A stretch of DNA of 64,000 bases, from the NCBI RefSeq assembly GCF_009765825.1, contig NZ_LMUR01000020.1, positions 443,894 to 507,893 of the forward strand, written 5' to 3'. Origin of the DNA: Granulicella sp. L60 (GTDB lineage: Bacteria > Acidobacteriota > Terriglobia > Terriglobales > Acidobacteriaceae). Shown one piece after another: positions 8,775 through 17,349 of the stretch (within the stretch, counting starts at the first letter, position 1; each line of letters starts with the position of its first letter). The position numbers and the translations under genes are program-made. The notes beneath the pieces were generated by a model. It did no database searches and was not told the DNA's origin. It saw only the letters and a list, made by a program, of their open reading frames with translations.

Positions 8775-9848
8775 TCAGCTCTGATTATTCGCATTATCCC
8801 CGCCCGTCACATCGTAGCTCGCCCCAGTCACCATCGCCGCTCCATCCGACGCCAGAAACACCGCCGCCGGCGCCAGATCCTCCGGCTTCAACCAACCCAC
8901 CTTCAGCGGCACATGCGGAGCACGCGTCTCATAAGCCTGCTGCTCCGTCGGGTTCTTCGGCGGATTGTCATTCGCCGTCACCTCTCCAATCAGCGCGCTC
9001 CATCTCTCCTCGTTATGCGTCAGCGGAGTATCCACCAACCCTGGAACCAGCGCATTCACCGTAATCTTGTACTTGCCCAACTCCAGCGCGGCCGACTTCA
9101 TCAGCCCCAAAATCCCCCACTTCGAAGCCGAGTACGACGACATGTTCTTCGACCCATGCTTGCCCTGCATCGACGACAGCACAATAATCCGCCCACCCTT
9201 TCCTTGTGCAATCATCTTCGGCGCAAACGCCCGAATCGTATTCGCCGTCCCAATCAAGTTGTTCTCGATCACCCCGTTGAACTCCCAGTCCTCCATCTCC
9301 ACCAGCGGCTTGAAGTGCTGCGTCGCCGCATTCGCCACCACGATATCGATATGTCCAAACTGCTGCTCTGCCTTATCCGCCGTAGCCCGCAGAAAAGCGA
9401 TATCCCGCACATCCCCCACCACCTGCATGCACTTGCGCCCGTTCTGCTGCACCAGCCTCGCCGTCTCCTCCAAATCATCTCTGGTCGTCACCGCATAGCT
9501 CTGCTCCTTCAGAATCTTCGCGCAGATATCGATCGCCACAATATCCGCTCCATTCGCCGCCATATCCACCGCGATCGAACGCCCAATCCCGCGCGCCGCT
9601 CCTGTAATCACCGCCACCTTCCTAGCCAGCAACCCACTCCCAAACGGCTTTCCCGCCCACGTCTGACTCACCGCCAGCGGATCACCTCCCGTCTGCTCAC
9701 CTCCAGACTGCTGTCCTCCAGCCTGTTGCGCAAACGCCTGGCCCGTCATCGCCATCCCACCCAGAATCGCCCCACCCGACGCCAATAGATCCCGCCTTGT
9801 CACCGTCGACTCCGGCCGCACTACACTCTCATCCATATTCCTCGTCAT
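8775..9848 (-). CDS. Tat-exported short-chain dehydrogenase/reductase
   Basis: NAD(P)-dependent oxidoreductase of unknown substrate. The N terminus carries a twin-arginine signal (TRRDLLASGG then a hydrophobic stretch and AFAQ), followed by a Gly/Gln-rich spacer. The Rossmann SDR core begins VAVITGAARGIGRS (TGxxxGxG), has a VANAAT (NNAG-like) segment and the catalytic YSASK. An exported SDR is uncommon because the cofactor must be folded in before Tat export. AAGGA precedes the ATG at good spacing. Family certain; the reaction cannot be named. Confidence 0.85.
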   Translation of the reverse strand: MTRNMDESVVRPESTVTRRDLLASGGAILGGMAMTGQAFAQQAGGQQSGGEQTGGDPLAVSQTWAGKPFGSGLLARKVAVITGAARGIGRSIAVDMAANGADIVAIDICAKILKEQSYAVTTRDDLEETARLVQQNGRKCMQVVGDVRDIAFLRATADKAEQQFGHIDIVVANAATQHFKPLVEMEDWEFNGVIENNLIGTANTIRAFAPKMIAQGKGGRIIVLSSMQGKHGSKNMSSYSASKWGILGLMKSAALELGKYKITVNALVPGLVDTPLTHNEERWSALIGEVTANDNPPKNPTEQQAYETRAPHVPLKVGWLKPEDLAPAAVFLASDGAAMVTGASYDVTGGDNANNQS

Positions 9849-10059
9849 CTCGAGTTCCTTTTAGAAGTCAGATAAAACCATCTACAAATCACTAATAACT
9901 CTCCCTTAGGATGTGACCCCAACCACCGGGTATGCCCGTCCTTCCGCAACTCGTTTTGCTCCTGCTTCAACGCCTCCCGCCGCACATCGACGCCACCCAC
10001 TCAAAGCCCCACCCCGCACCCAAACCCTGAAAACCTCACAAAACCGCTAAAATAGAGAG

Positions 10060-10491
10060 ATGAGCAGCTCCACCGTGACCACCCCCAGCTACACCACCGG
10101 CTACACCGACGACCACGCCAAGTCCGGCCTCGACGCCACCTTCCCCGCCATCGAGACCTGGCCCAATCAGTTCAAGGCCTACGAGATCCTCATCGACGAT
10201 CCCGAGTTCACCTCCGTCTGCCCCAAGACCAGCCTCCCCGACTTCGGCCGCCTCACCATCCGCTACATGCCCCGCGAAAAATGCATGGAGTTGAAGTCCC
10301 TCAAGGAGTACCTCTTCACCTACCGCAACCTCGGCATCTTCCAGGAAAACATCGTCAACCAGGTCCTCGACGACGTCGTCAAAGCCACCGACCCCATCTG
10401 GGCCGTCATCGTCGGCGACTTCCGCCCCCGCGGCGGAATCTCCACCGTCGTTACCGCCACCTACCCCCGCACCGAAGACAAACCCCGCTAG
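10060..10491 (+). CDS. queF: NADPH-dependent 7-cyano-7-deazaguanine reductase
   Basis: Reduces preQ0 to preQ1 in queuosine synthesis. 143 residues fits the short, unimodular (type I) QueF. Catalytic Cys54 lies in TSVCPKTSLPDFG, and the preQ0-binding ELKSLKEYL follows. The end FRPRGGISTVVTA is typical. A TAAAAT -10-like box lies about 10 bp before the ATG, so the leader is very short; I looked for a preQ1 riboswitch upstream and saw none. No other queuosine genes are nearby. Confidence 0.93.
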   Translation: MSSSTVTTPSYTTGYTDDHAKSGLDATFPAIETWPNQFKAYEILIDDPEFTSVCPKTSLPDFGRLTIRYMPREKCMELKSLKEYLFTYRNLGIFQENIVNQVLDDVVKATDPIWAVIVGDFRPRGGISTVVTATYPRTEDKPR

Positions 10492-10519
10492 CCGTGCCAA
10501 GAGAGATTCCGAAGACCTC

Positions 10520-10635
10520 GCTCTTGAGATAGCCCGGACTTTGGCTTCCGATTCCACAAAGCTTTTGCTCTTGAGATAGCCCAAGGCTTTAGCCTTGGGT
10601 CTCTCAGTTCTGGAGAGATCGGGGCTTTAGCCCCT
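10520..10635. repeat. Cluster of short direct and palindromic repeats downstream of queF
   Basis: The 16-mer GCTCTTGAGATAGCCC occurs twice (10520-10535 and 10567-10582). The second copy runs into the 20-bp palindrome CCCAAGGCTTTAGCCTTGGG (10580-10599), and a related palindrome GGGGCTTTAGCCCC follows at 10621-10634. Both palindromes share the centre GGCTTTAGCC, which suggests a REP-like extragenic family. The rest of the 349-bp gap to 10840 shows only an AGGAG ribosome site before the next gene. Confidence 0.75.
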
Positions 10636-10840
10636 GTGATATGCCTTTTCGTCCCTGTCTGCAAACCCGAGCAGGACAATCAATCAAATCACAACGACCC
10701 ACCGCAAAATAATGCAATATAAGCGCAGCTCATCAACCACACAAAAATATCCACGAAAGAAATGCTTCCCATACATCTCCACAGCAAAGGCCGGCGTACT
10801 CACTACGCACCACCAGAAAGCCTAGCTCCACAGGAGAAAT

Positions 10841-11386
10841 ATGAAGAAGCCTGCCCTGTTCCTCTGCGGCCTCGCCTCGGCGATGTTGCTCTCTACTCCC
10901 ATGTTTGCCGACACCATGTACGACTTCAGCTTCACCGGAAACAGCAGCGTCTCCGGAGATCCGAGAACCCCCTTCTCCGGCTCCGGCGTATTCGATGTAA
11001 CCGCGACGAAGACCGCTGGAGAGTTCAAGATCGTCAGCGTCACCGGCACCACCGACGGCGAGAACATCTCCAGGCTGCTCTCCTCCGGCTCCTTCGGCTT
11101 CAACGACAACCTGCTCTTCGTCACCAACGGTGTCGCCTCGCTCGACAACAGCGGCGTCTCCTACCAGCTCGCCAACGGCGTGGATGCCAACATCTTCCTC
11201 GGCGTGCCCGACCAGTATCAGCAATCTCTCTTCGGATTTCCCGGCACCCTGGTCAGCGAAGATCAGACTGCGAACGTAACCATCTCCCTGCCAGCCCCCG
11301 CCGTACCCGAGCCAAGCACCATCACCCTGCTCGGAACCGGTGTCCTTGGACTCGCCGGAATGATACGCCGCAAACTAGCGGTCTAA
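10841..11386 (+). CDS. PEP-CTERM sorting domain protein
   Basis: Small exported protein (181 residues). It has a signal peptide (LFLCGLASAMLLSTPMFA/D), a beta-rich middle, and a C-terminal PEP-CTERM tail: VPEPSTITLLGTGVLGLAGM then basic IRRK. In known systems this tail is recognised by an exosortase that anchors or processes the protein, often together with extracellular polysaccharide. No exosortase is in the window, so it must be elsewhere. AGGAG lies 5 bp before the ATG. Function of the body is unknown. Confidence 0.85.
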   Translation: MKKPALFLCGLASAMLLSTPMFADTMYDFSFTGNSSVSGDPRTPFSGSGVFDVTATKTAGEFKIVSVTGTTDGENISRLLSSGSFGFNDNLLFVTNGVASLDNSGVSYQLANGVDANIFLGVPDQYQQSLFGFPGTLVSEDQTANVTISLPAPAVPEPSTITLLGTGVLGLAGMIRRKLAV

Positions 11387-11403
11387 CTCACAAGCTCCAA
11401 AAC

Positions 11404-11427
11404 AAGGCCGCCCCCACAGGCGGCCTT
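11404..11427 (+). terminator. Hairpin after the PEP-CTERM gene
   Basis: A 9-bp perfect stem AAGGCCGCC / GGCGGCCTT with a CCCACA loop lies 18 bp past the stop. A strong T tract is missing. Confidence 0.6.
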
Positions 11428-11440
11428 CACTCCGTCAATC

Positions 11441-11620
11441 CACAAAAATAAATCCCAAAAACCTGTCGTACTTTCACCCTTCAAAATAATGACCGCGAAC
11501 CCACCGCATCCACCACACGAATCACCACAACTCACCAGCAAGCCACCACAGAAAAACACCACAAAACGCAAAATACCCCAATAAAACCACCCTTCCACCA
11601 CGCCCACAAAAAAACCGCAA
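11441..11620. repeat. Interspersed CCACC-rich repeat, copy A
   Basis: Roughly 170-180 bp similar to the sequence at 35231-35405 in the same orientation. Shared blocks include CAAAAATAAAT, AAACCTGTCGTA, GACCGCGAA, CATCCACCAC and the longest, ACCACAACTCACCAGCAAG. No ORF is convincing. It fills the gap before the MFS gene. Ends are approximate. Confidence 0.75.
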
Positions 11621-11646
11621 AACACACCTGCTATCCTTCCCACCAG

Positions 11647-12909
11647 ATGACCTCCAACCCGGCGAGCCAGACGAAATCCGTGACCAAACCCTCCCGCACC
11701 CCCTCAGTCGCCGGAGCCACCACCGCCCTCGTCCTTCTCACCGCTCTCAACTTCGTCAACTACATCGACCGCTACATCCTCCCCGGCGTGCAGGAGCAGG
11801 TCAAAGGCGAGTTCCACATCACCGACGCCCAGATAGGCTCATTAACCCTCTGGTTCATGCTCGCCTACATGCTCACCTCGCCCATCACCGGCTGGCTCGG
11901 CGATCGCTTCCCCCGCAAGCCCATGATCGTCGCCGCCGCCCTCTTCTGGAGCGCGATCAACTTCCTCACCGCCACCGTCCACTCCTACGACTCACTCAAC
12001 ATCCGCCACGCCGCACTAGGCGTAGGCGAAGCCAGCTTCGGCATCTTCGCCCCCTCGCTCCTCGCCGACTTCTACGAGCCCGAGCAGCGCAACCGCGTCC
12101 TCACCATCTTCAACGTAGCCATCCCCGTAGGCGCCGCCCTCGGCTACTTAGTCGGCGGAACCGTAGGCGAACACTACGGCTGGCGCATGTCCTTCGTCGT
12201 CTCCGCCGTCCCCGGAGTCATCATCGCGCTCCTCATCGCCTTCTTCATGAAGGAGCCCGCACGCGGAGCCAGCCAACACGAAAAAGCCAAGCTGGAGAAG
12301 GGAACTGTCCTCTCGCTTCTCAAGAACAAAGCCTACCTCTCATCCATCCTCGGATACGCAGCCGTCACCTTCTCTCTCGGTGGCATCTCCTGGTGGATGC
12401 CCTCGTTCCTCCAGCGCATCGACGGCCGCACCCAATCCTCCGCCGCCTACATCATGGGAGCCATCACCGTAGTCGCCGGCCTCGGCGGCACTATCACCGG
12501 CGGCGCCATCGCACAAAGATGGTCCCGCACCAACTCCAAAGCCCTCTATCTCGTCCCCGCCATTAGCGCCGCGCTCGCCGTTCCACCCGCTCTCCTCTGC
12601 TTCTTCGGCCCCCACTCCCTCACGCTCTACGGCCTCGGCGCCGCTATCTTCCTCATCTTTCTCGGCACCGGCCCCGTCAACGCCGCCACCCTCAACGCCG
12701 TCCGCCCAGAGGTCCGCGCCACCGCCATGGCCGGCCAGCTCTTCATCATCCACGCCCTCGGCGACGCCATCTCCCCCCGCATCATCGGCACCGTAAGCGA
12801 CCATTCCAACCTCAACATTGGACTCGGCTCCACCCTCATCACCATGCTCCTCGCTGCTGTCATCTTCTTCATCGGCTCCCGCTACGCCCCTCCACTGCAA
12901 ACTGAGTAG
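11647..12909 (+). CDS. MFS transporter, spinster-like
   Basis: Inner-membrane carrier of about 12 TM helices in 420 residues. The N-terminal half has NFVNYIDRYILPGV and the MFS loop motif GWLGDRFPRKPMIV, typical of the spinster/sugar-phosphate group. GVGEASFGIFAPSLLADFY in helix 4 and DAISPRIIGTVSD near the end also fit spinster-type proteins. Substrate cannot be told from sequence; bacterial members are linked to organic acids, lipids or sugars. Stands alone, 50 bp before the DUF899 gene. Confidence 0.85.
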   Translation: MTSNPASQTKSVTKPSRTPSVAGATTALVLLTALNFVNYIDRYILPGVQEQVKGEFHITDAQIGSLTLWFMLAYMLTSPITGWLGDRFPRKPMIVAAALFWSAINFLTATVHSYDSLNIRHAALGVGEASFGIFAPSLLADFYEPEQRNRVLTIFNVAIPVGAALGYLVGGTVGEHYGWRMSFVVSAVPGVIIALLIAFFMKEPARGASQHEKAKLEKGTVLSLLKNKAYLSSILGYAAVTFSLGGISWWMPSFLQRIDGRTQSSAAYIMGAITVVAGLGGTITGGAIAQRWSRTNSKALYLVPAISAALAVPPALLCFFGPHSLTLYGLGAAIFLIFLGTGPVNAATLNAVRPEVRATAMAGQLFIIHALGDAISPRIIGTVSDHSNLNIGLGSTLITMLLAAVIFFIGSRYAPPLQTE

Positions 12910-12961
12910 CCAATAACCGCCTAGCGAGTCAAACTACTATGTAGACGAAAGGAGATATGCC

Positions 12962-13720
12962 ATGAACACCACCACCTTCCCCGGAGAATCCACCGCATAC
13001 CGAGCCGCCCGCAACCAGCTCCTTCAGGACGAGATCGTCCTGCGCCGTGCCATGGAAGCCGTCGCCGTCTCTCGCCGCAGCCTGCCCCCCGGCGGCATCA
13101 TCCCCGAAGACTACCTCTTCGATGGCCTCGATTCCGACGCAAAGCCCGCCAAAATCAAGCTCTCCGAACTCTTTGCCCCAGGCCAGAACTCTCTCGTCAT
13201 CTACAACTTCATGTTCCCGCGCTGGAGCAAAGACTCCCGTCCAGGCCCAGTCAAAGGCGCCACCGCACAGATGAAGCTTGAAGACTCCCCCTGTCCCTCC
13301 TGCACAGCCTTCCTCGGTACCCTCGACCGCACCGCCGAGCACTTCGCCTCCTCCGGCCTCAACTTCGTCGTCATCGCCAAAGCCCCAATAGAACGCATCT
13401 CCACCTACGCGAGCGAACGCGGCTGGAAGAATCTCCGCTTACTCTCCTCCTCTGGCAACAACTTCAAACGCGACTACCTCGCCGAATCCGCTGAGGGCGA
13501 TCAACTGCCTCTCATGACCGTCTTCCATCGCGACGGCGACCAGATCCGCCACTTCTGGACCTCCGAGCTGATGTTCGCTCCCACGGACCCTGGCCAGGAT
13601 CCACGCCACAACGGCACCCTCGACATGCTCTGGAACCTCTTCGACCTGACCCCCGAAGGTCGCCCAGCAACCTGGCACGAACAGATCGACTACGATTGTT
13701 GCTGCGATCCAGCGCATTGA
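12962..13720 (+). CDS. DUF899 thioredoxin-like protein
   Basis: 252-residue cytoplasmic protein of the DUF899 family, which has a thioredoxin-like fold and no established reaction. Family marks are the N-terminal helix with RNQLLQDEI and the segment YNFMFPRW. A CPSC pair (SPCPSCTAFLG) sits where an active CxxC would be. The C terminus ends DYDCCCDPAH, three adjacent Cys plus a His, which looks suited to metal or disulfide chemistry. AAAGGAGAT precedes the ATG. Confidence 0.8.
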   Translation: MNTTTFPGESTAYRAARNQLLQDEIVLRRAMEAVAVSRRSLPPGGIIPEDYLFDGLDSDAKPAKIKLSELFAPGQNSLVIYNFMFPRWSKDSRPGPVKGATAQMKLEDSPCPSCTAFLGTLDRTAEHFASSGLNFVVIAKAPIERISTYASERGWKNLRLLSSSGNNFKRDYLAESAEGDQLPLMTVFHRDGDQIRHFWTSELMFAPTDPGQDPRHNGTLDMLWNLFDLTPEGRPATWHEQIDYDCCCDPAH

Positions 13721-13792
13721 CCGGCAATAATTCAGCGCCCTTCCATCATCGAGCCAGCACCAGAACCACACTGAGACCCTGAAGTACCCGCA

Positions 13793-14971
13793 TTGCCCCA
13801 CTCTCTCCAACTCGTCTTTACAACGACAGCCTGGCTCATAGCGTTCGCTTGGCTTTGGAAGGTTATCGCCGCGGCGCGAGGCCTTCCCCAGATCCCGAAC
13901 CTGCTTCTCCCACAAAACAATCTCACGCCGCCCGACAATCCTTCCATCACCGTCGTCGTCCCCGCCCGTAACGAGGCGGAACATATCGCCGCGGCCCTCC
14001 ACTCGCTCCTGGCGCAGGACTACCCCAACCTCCAGATCATCGCCATCGACGATCGCAGCACCGACCATACCGGCGCGATCATCGACTCTCTCGCCTCCCA
14101 ACACTCCGAAAGACTTCGAGCGATCCACATCACCGAACTTCCATCCGGCTGGCTGGGAAAAACTCACGCCATGGCCCTCGCCGCCAGCCAATCCGTCACC
14201 GACTACATCCTCTTCACCGACGCCGACGTGCTCTTTCACCCCAGCGCCATCCGCCTGTCTTTAGCCAACGCCGTCTCCACTCGCGCCGACCATCTCGTCA
14301 TCATGCCTACCACCATCATCAGGCGCTGGGACGAGGCCGCCATTCTTGGCTTCTTCCAGATTGTCGGTCTCTGGAGCGTCCGTCTTTGGCGCATCTCCGA
14401 CCCCAAATCAAAACGCGACGCCCTCGGCATAGGAGCCTTCAACCTTCTGCGCCGTTCGGCCTATCTTGAGATCGGCGGCTTTGAGGCCCTGCGCATGGAG
14501 ATCGTCGAAGACCTTGGCATCGGCCGCCGTGTCAAACGAGCTGGCCTCGCCCAGCGCGTGGCCTTCGGTAGTGGCCTTGTCAGCGTCCACTGGGCGTCCG
14601 GCACACGCGGCCTGGTCAACGTGATGACGAAGAACATCTTCTCGGCATTCCGCTTCTATGTCTCCCTGCTTCTGATCGCTTGCCTATGGCTCTTGCTCTT
14701 TTGCGTCGCTCCCGCCATTGGACTCTTCTGGTCTCCCACCCGCATCCCAAGCCTTATCGCTCTTGTGTCAGTCGCCTATGCCTATCGGCTGCTGGGTCGC
14801 CACTCCAACATCTCTACCTGGAACGTCCTTGCACTCCCTTTCAGTGCATTGGTCTTCCTCTTCATCCTTCTTCGCTCCATGTTCATCACACTCAAACAGG
14901 GAGGAGTCATCTGGCGCGGCACCTTCTATTCCCTCGCCGAACTGCGCAAAAACGCAGCCCCACTCATCTAG
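13793..14971 (+). CDS. Membrane-bound family 2 glycosyltransferase
   Basis: GT-A enzyme with an N-terminal TM helix, a catalytic domain (VVVPARNEAEHIAAAL; DDRSTDHTG; TDADVLF as the DxD site; LPSGWLGKTHAM) and three or four C-terminal TM helices. The layout resembles HpnB/CrtQ-type transferases that act on membrane lipids, so a link to the hopanoid genes at 31-38 kb is possible, but similarity by eye does not prove it. The start is a TTG at 13793: an in-frame stop lies 21 bp upstream and no ATG precedes the TM helix. Confidence 0.8.
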   Translation: MPHSLQLVFTTTAWLIAFAWLWKVIAAARGLPQIPNLLLPQNNLTPPDNPSITVVVPARNEAEHIAAALHSLLAQDYPNLQIIAIDDRSTDHTGAIIDSLASQHSERLRAIHITELPSGWLGKTHAMALAASQSVTDYILFTDADVLFHPSAIRLSLANAVSTRADHLVIMPTTIIRRWDEAAILGFFQIVGLWSVRLWRISDPKSKRDALGIGAFNLLRRSAYLEIGGFEALRMEIVEDLGIGRRVKRAGLAQRVAFGSGLVSVHWASGTRGLVNVMTKNIFSAFRFYVSLLLIACLWLLLFCVAPAIGLFWSPTRIPSLIALVSVAYAYRLLGRHSNISTWNVLALPFSALVFLFILLRSMFITLKQGGVIWRGTFYSLAELRKNAAPLI

Positions 14972-15024
14972 CACGACCTCTGGATAGCACCTCTGATCTC
15001 TGTAATAACCGAAACAGCGAAGAG

Positions 15025-15752
15025 TCAGCCTTTAGGCCAGAAAGCGCTGGCTGCCTTAAGCCACTCCTGTGCGATCAACGCATGACCGGCATACGTCGGG
15101 TGAACACCGTCCCAACTCCAATGGTCCGCTGGCGTCCCCACACATGCTTGATCAAAAGTATCCTGTAACCTGACAACCGGCAGATGAAACTTTATGCCAA
15201 GTCGATGAACGACAACCTGCCGCTTCTTAATCTCGATCATCTCAGACCCGTAGCTCTCTTTGTGTCTACCGACCGGCAGCAGGAACGGCTCCCCAAGAAT
15301 GATCTTGATCCCCGGTAGCGTCTCGATGGTCTTCGCTACAAGCGCGTCGTAGGTAGACTCGTACTGTTCGACGCTCTCGCTCTTATCTCCGGTCATCAAC
15401 GTATCGTTTACGCCAATGAGGATGCTGAGCACGTTCGGCTTCAGATCCAGAACATCGGTCTGCCATCGTGCAGCAAGATTGACGATCTGCTCACTTCCGA
15501 TACCGCGATTCAGAAACGTCAGGTTTCGATCCGGATACTCCAAACCTACTTGCGCGGCAAGAATATAGGCGTAATCCTGCCCCATGATGTGGTTGTGTAA
15601 TCGCTGCCCGTGCGTTGCCGTCCGCCGTCCGTAATCGAGTCACCCTGGAAGACGATGACATCGTTCGTATGGAAAAACGGAAGCGCTTGCTGAGCCCACG
15701 ACGAACAGCATAAGCAAAGCAGTGCAATGCAAAATTCCGATCGGATCTTCAT
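15025..15752 (-). pseudogene. SGNH/GDSL hydrolase broken by a 2-bp duplication
   Basis: Exported esterase/lipase-like protein in two frames. The first part (from the ATG at 15752) has a signal peptide ending SSWAQQ and the GDSL block FQGDSITDGGR. The frame is lost at about 15594-15600, where GATTACACAACCAC has an extra AC; removing it restores DYNHIMGQDYAYILAA. The rest, in the second frame, holds the GND-like IGVND and the catalytic DGVH near the end. Full length would be about 242 residues, normal for the family. It is either a recent pseudogene or a sequencing error. It lies at the left edge of the nucleoside locus and downstream of the LacI gene on the same strand. Confidence 0.8.
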
Positions 15753-15887
15753 TCACAGGACTCGAGACTGGGGAAATCAAGATGATATTGCCGCAAGTAT
15801 CTCACCCTAAAAAGTTCTTGGATCAAGTCAAGGCTCTTCAGGACGAGGAGGATTCATTTCAGGCTCGTTTCGATGTTTGCAGTGAAA

Positions 15888-16985
15888 TTACTTTCTTTTA
15901 CGTAGTACATTCTTGGATCGTCTTGAAATAGCTGCGCGCCCTGATCCAATCGTGGATTCCCCGATGATCAACTCAGCCTGTAGCGTTATCGTGACTGGAT
16001 CTGGACTCATCTTGCCGGTTAGACGACTGATCAATAGTTCACCGGCTTTGACTCCAAGATCATAGGCCGGTTGAATAACAGAGGTAATGAGGGGCCGCAG
16101 CATGCGACCGCCGGGGATCTCGTCGAAGACGGCTAGAGCAATCTGTTCAGGGCAATGAATCGCCAGTTCGTTGAGTCCTTGGAGGGCTCCAAGTCCCATG
16201 GTTCCGTTGGCAACAAAGAGGGCCGTAGGACGAGGATGATTCAGAAGAAGGTCTTTGGTCATCTTATAGCCGCTGTCGAAACGGAAATCGCCCTCTCGTA
16301 CAAGATTCCGATCAATCTTGATATTGGCCTCGTCCAGGGCCATCTCGTATCCTTTGTAGCGGTCGCGCGCGGTCTGAAGCCATGACGATCCATTGATGAT
16401 GGCGATCTTTCTATGTCCGAGGTCAACCAGATGGCGCACGCACATCGCCGATCCCCTGACGTTATCCACGACGACGGAATCAATGTTTAGACCATGCGGA
16501 GTGCGGTCGAGGCATACGACAGGAATTCCCATATCAATTGCCTGGACGATATGGGCGATGTCGTTCGCTGGATTTGGGGCGACGACGGCGAGCATACCGT
16601 CGACTCTATGGGTGCGCAATAAGGAGAAGATCTGGCGTTCACGTTCGATATCGTCGTCTGTATTGAAGATAGTGAGCATGTAGCCGTGCCGAACAATAAC
16701 GCTTTCGGCCCCGCGCAGCACAAGAGGAAAGAAGGGATTCGTAATATTCGAAATGACAATACCGATGACACTGGAACGACGAGATTTCAGGCTCCGGGCA
16801 TGATTGTTTGGGTGATAGTTGAGGTCGCGCATCGCTTGCTCGACGCGCCGCTGCAGCAAGCCACTGACCGCATTGCTGTTGTTGAGAACGTTGGAGACGG
16901 TGCCAACCGAGACCTTAGCGCGGCGGGCAACTTCTTGAATCGTGGCGTTACGCTTGTGAATGTTAGTCTCCTGCGCTGACGACAT
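15888..16985 (-). CDS. LacI-family transcriptional regulator
   Basis: 365 residues: an N-terminal helix-turn-helix (TIQEVARRAKVSVGTVSNVLN, hinge helix near HARSLKSRRS) and a periplasmic-binding-type sensor domain (IGIVISNITNPFFPLVLRG onward). Such proteins sense sugars or nucleosides. It is divergent from the permease gene and next to nucleoside hydrolase and ribokinase genes, so ribose or a nucleoside is the likely signal. Probable targets are the two TTGAA-N4-TTCAA palindromes at 17226 and 25130. A GTTATA-N5-TATAAC palindrome at 17068-17084 upstream of its own start may be a separate control site. Confidence 0.9.
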   Translation of the reverse strand: MSSAQETNIHKRNATIQEVARRAKVSVGTVSNVLNNSNAVSGLLQRRVEQAMRDLNYHPNNHARSLKSRRSSVIGIVISNITNPFFPLVLRGAESVIVRHGYMLTIFNTDDDIERERQIFSLLRTHRVDGMLAVVAPNPANDIAHIVQAIDMGIPVVCLDRTPHGLNIDSVVVDNVRGSAMCVRHLVDLGHRKIAIINGSSWLQTARDRYKGYEMALDEANIKIDRNLVREGDFRFDSGYKMTKDLLLNHPRPTALFVANGTMGLGALQGLNELAIHCPEQIALAVFDEIPGGRMLRPLITSVIQPAYDLGVKAGELLISRLTGKMSPDPVTITLQAELIIGESTIGSGRAAISRRSKNVLRKRK

Positions 16986-17067
16986 AGATTGGTGGGGCAG
17001 CTAAAAAGTAAGAACTACCGCAACTGCAAAAGGAGAGATTCAATGGATTCAGTCTAAATTGATAGAA

Positions 17068-17084
17068 GTTATAGCACGTATAAC
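17068..17084. promoter_or_regulatory. Inverted repeat upstream of the LacI gene
   Basis: GTTATA-GCACG-TATAAC, perfect 6-bp arms with a 5-bp spacer, 83 bp before the regulator's ATG. Its sequence differs from the TTGAA-type palindromes. Role unknown; an autoregulatory or second-factor site is possible. Confidence 0.35.
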
Positions 17085-17185
17085 AAGGGATTCGAATACG
17101 CTCTCAAAACTGTGGTGATTTTCCTGGCGTTAAATGCCATGTGCAGCAGACTTCTGTCTTTTCCTGCGTTCCCCAAAATGAGGAC

Positions 17186-17216
17186 TTGACAGCAATCGTT
17201 TGGGAAAGCATAGAAT
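17186..17216 (+). promoter_or_regulatory. Promoter of the permease gene
   Basis: TTGACA at 17186-17191 and TAGAAT at 17211-17216 with a 19-bp spacer. A CAATCGTTTG near-palindrome with a central CG, typical of LacI-family operators, sits between the two boxes (17193-17202). Transcription would start near 17223. The remainder of the 16986-17349 gap contains no gene. Confidence 0.6.
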
Positions 17217-17225
17217 GGCGCGGGA

Positions 17226-17241
17226 TTGAATCAGTTCAAAA
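17226..17241. promoter_or_regulatory. Putative LacI-type operator at the permease promoter
   Basis: TTGAA-TCAG-TTCAA followed by AA. The half-sites match those of the palindrome at 25130-25147. It lies just past the predicted start point, where a bound repressor would block transcription. Confidence 0.55.
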
Positions 17242-17349
17242 TAGTTTTGCGGGACTAATCCTATCAATGAGAGATCTGGGTTGAGGAGGAGCTTGTATGT
17301 ATGCGCAATTGAGGCAGAAAGAGTTTTCTTGCCCGGCAAGGACGGTCGA

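Noticed and set aside
9849..10059. preQ1 riboswitch before queF
   Set aside because: No aptamer-like stem and A-rich tail seen; the probable promoter is only about 10 bp from the start codon.
14972..15030. att-type repeat of the tRNA-Lys 3' end at the left edge of the nucleoside block
   Set aside because: No match to the tRNA 3' sequence found.
15722..15931. Short + strand open frame between the SGNH and LacI genes
   Set aside because: No ribosome site or motif; overlaps both real genes.
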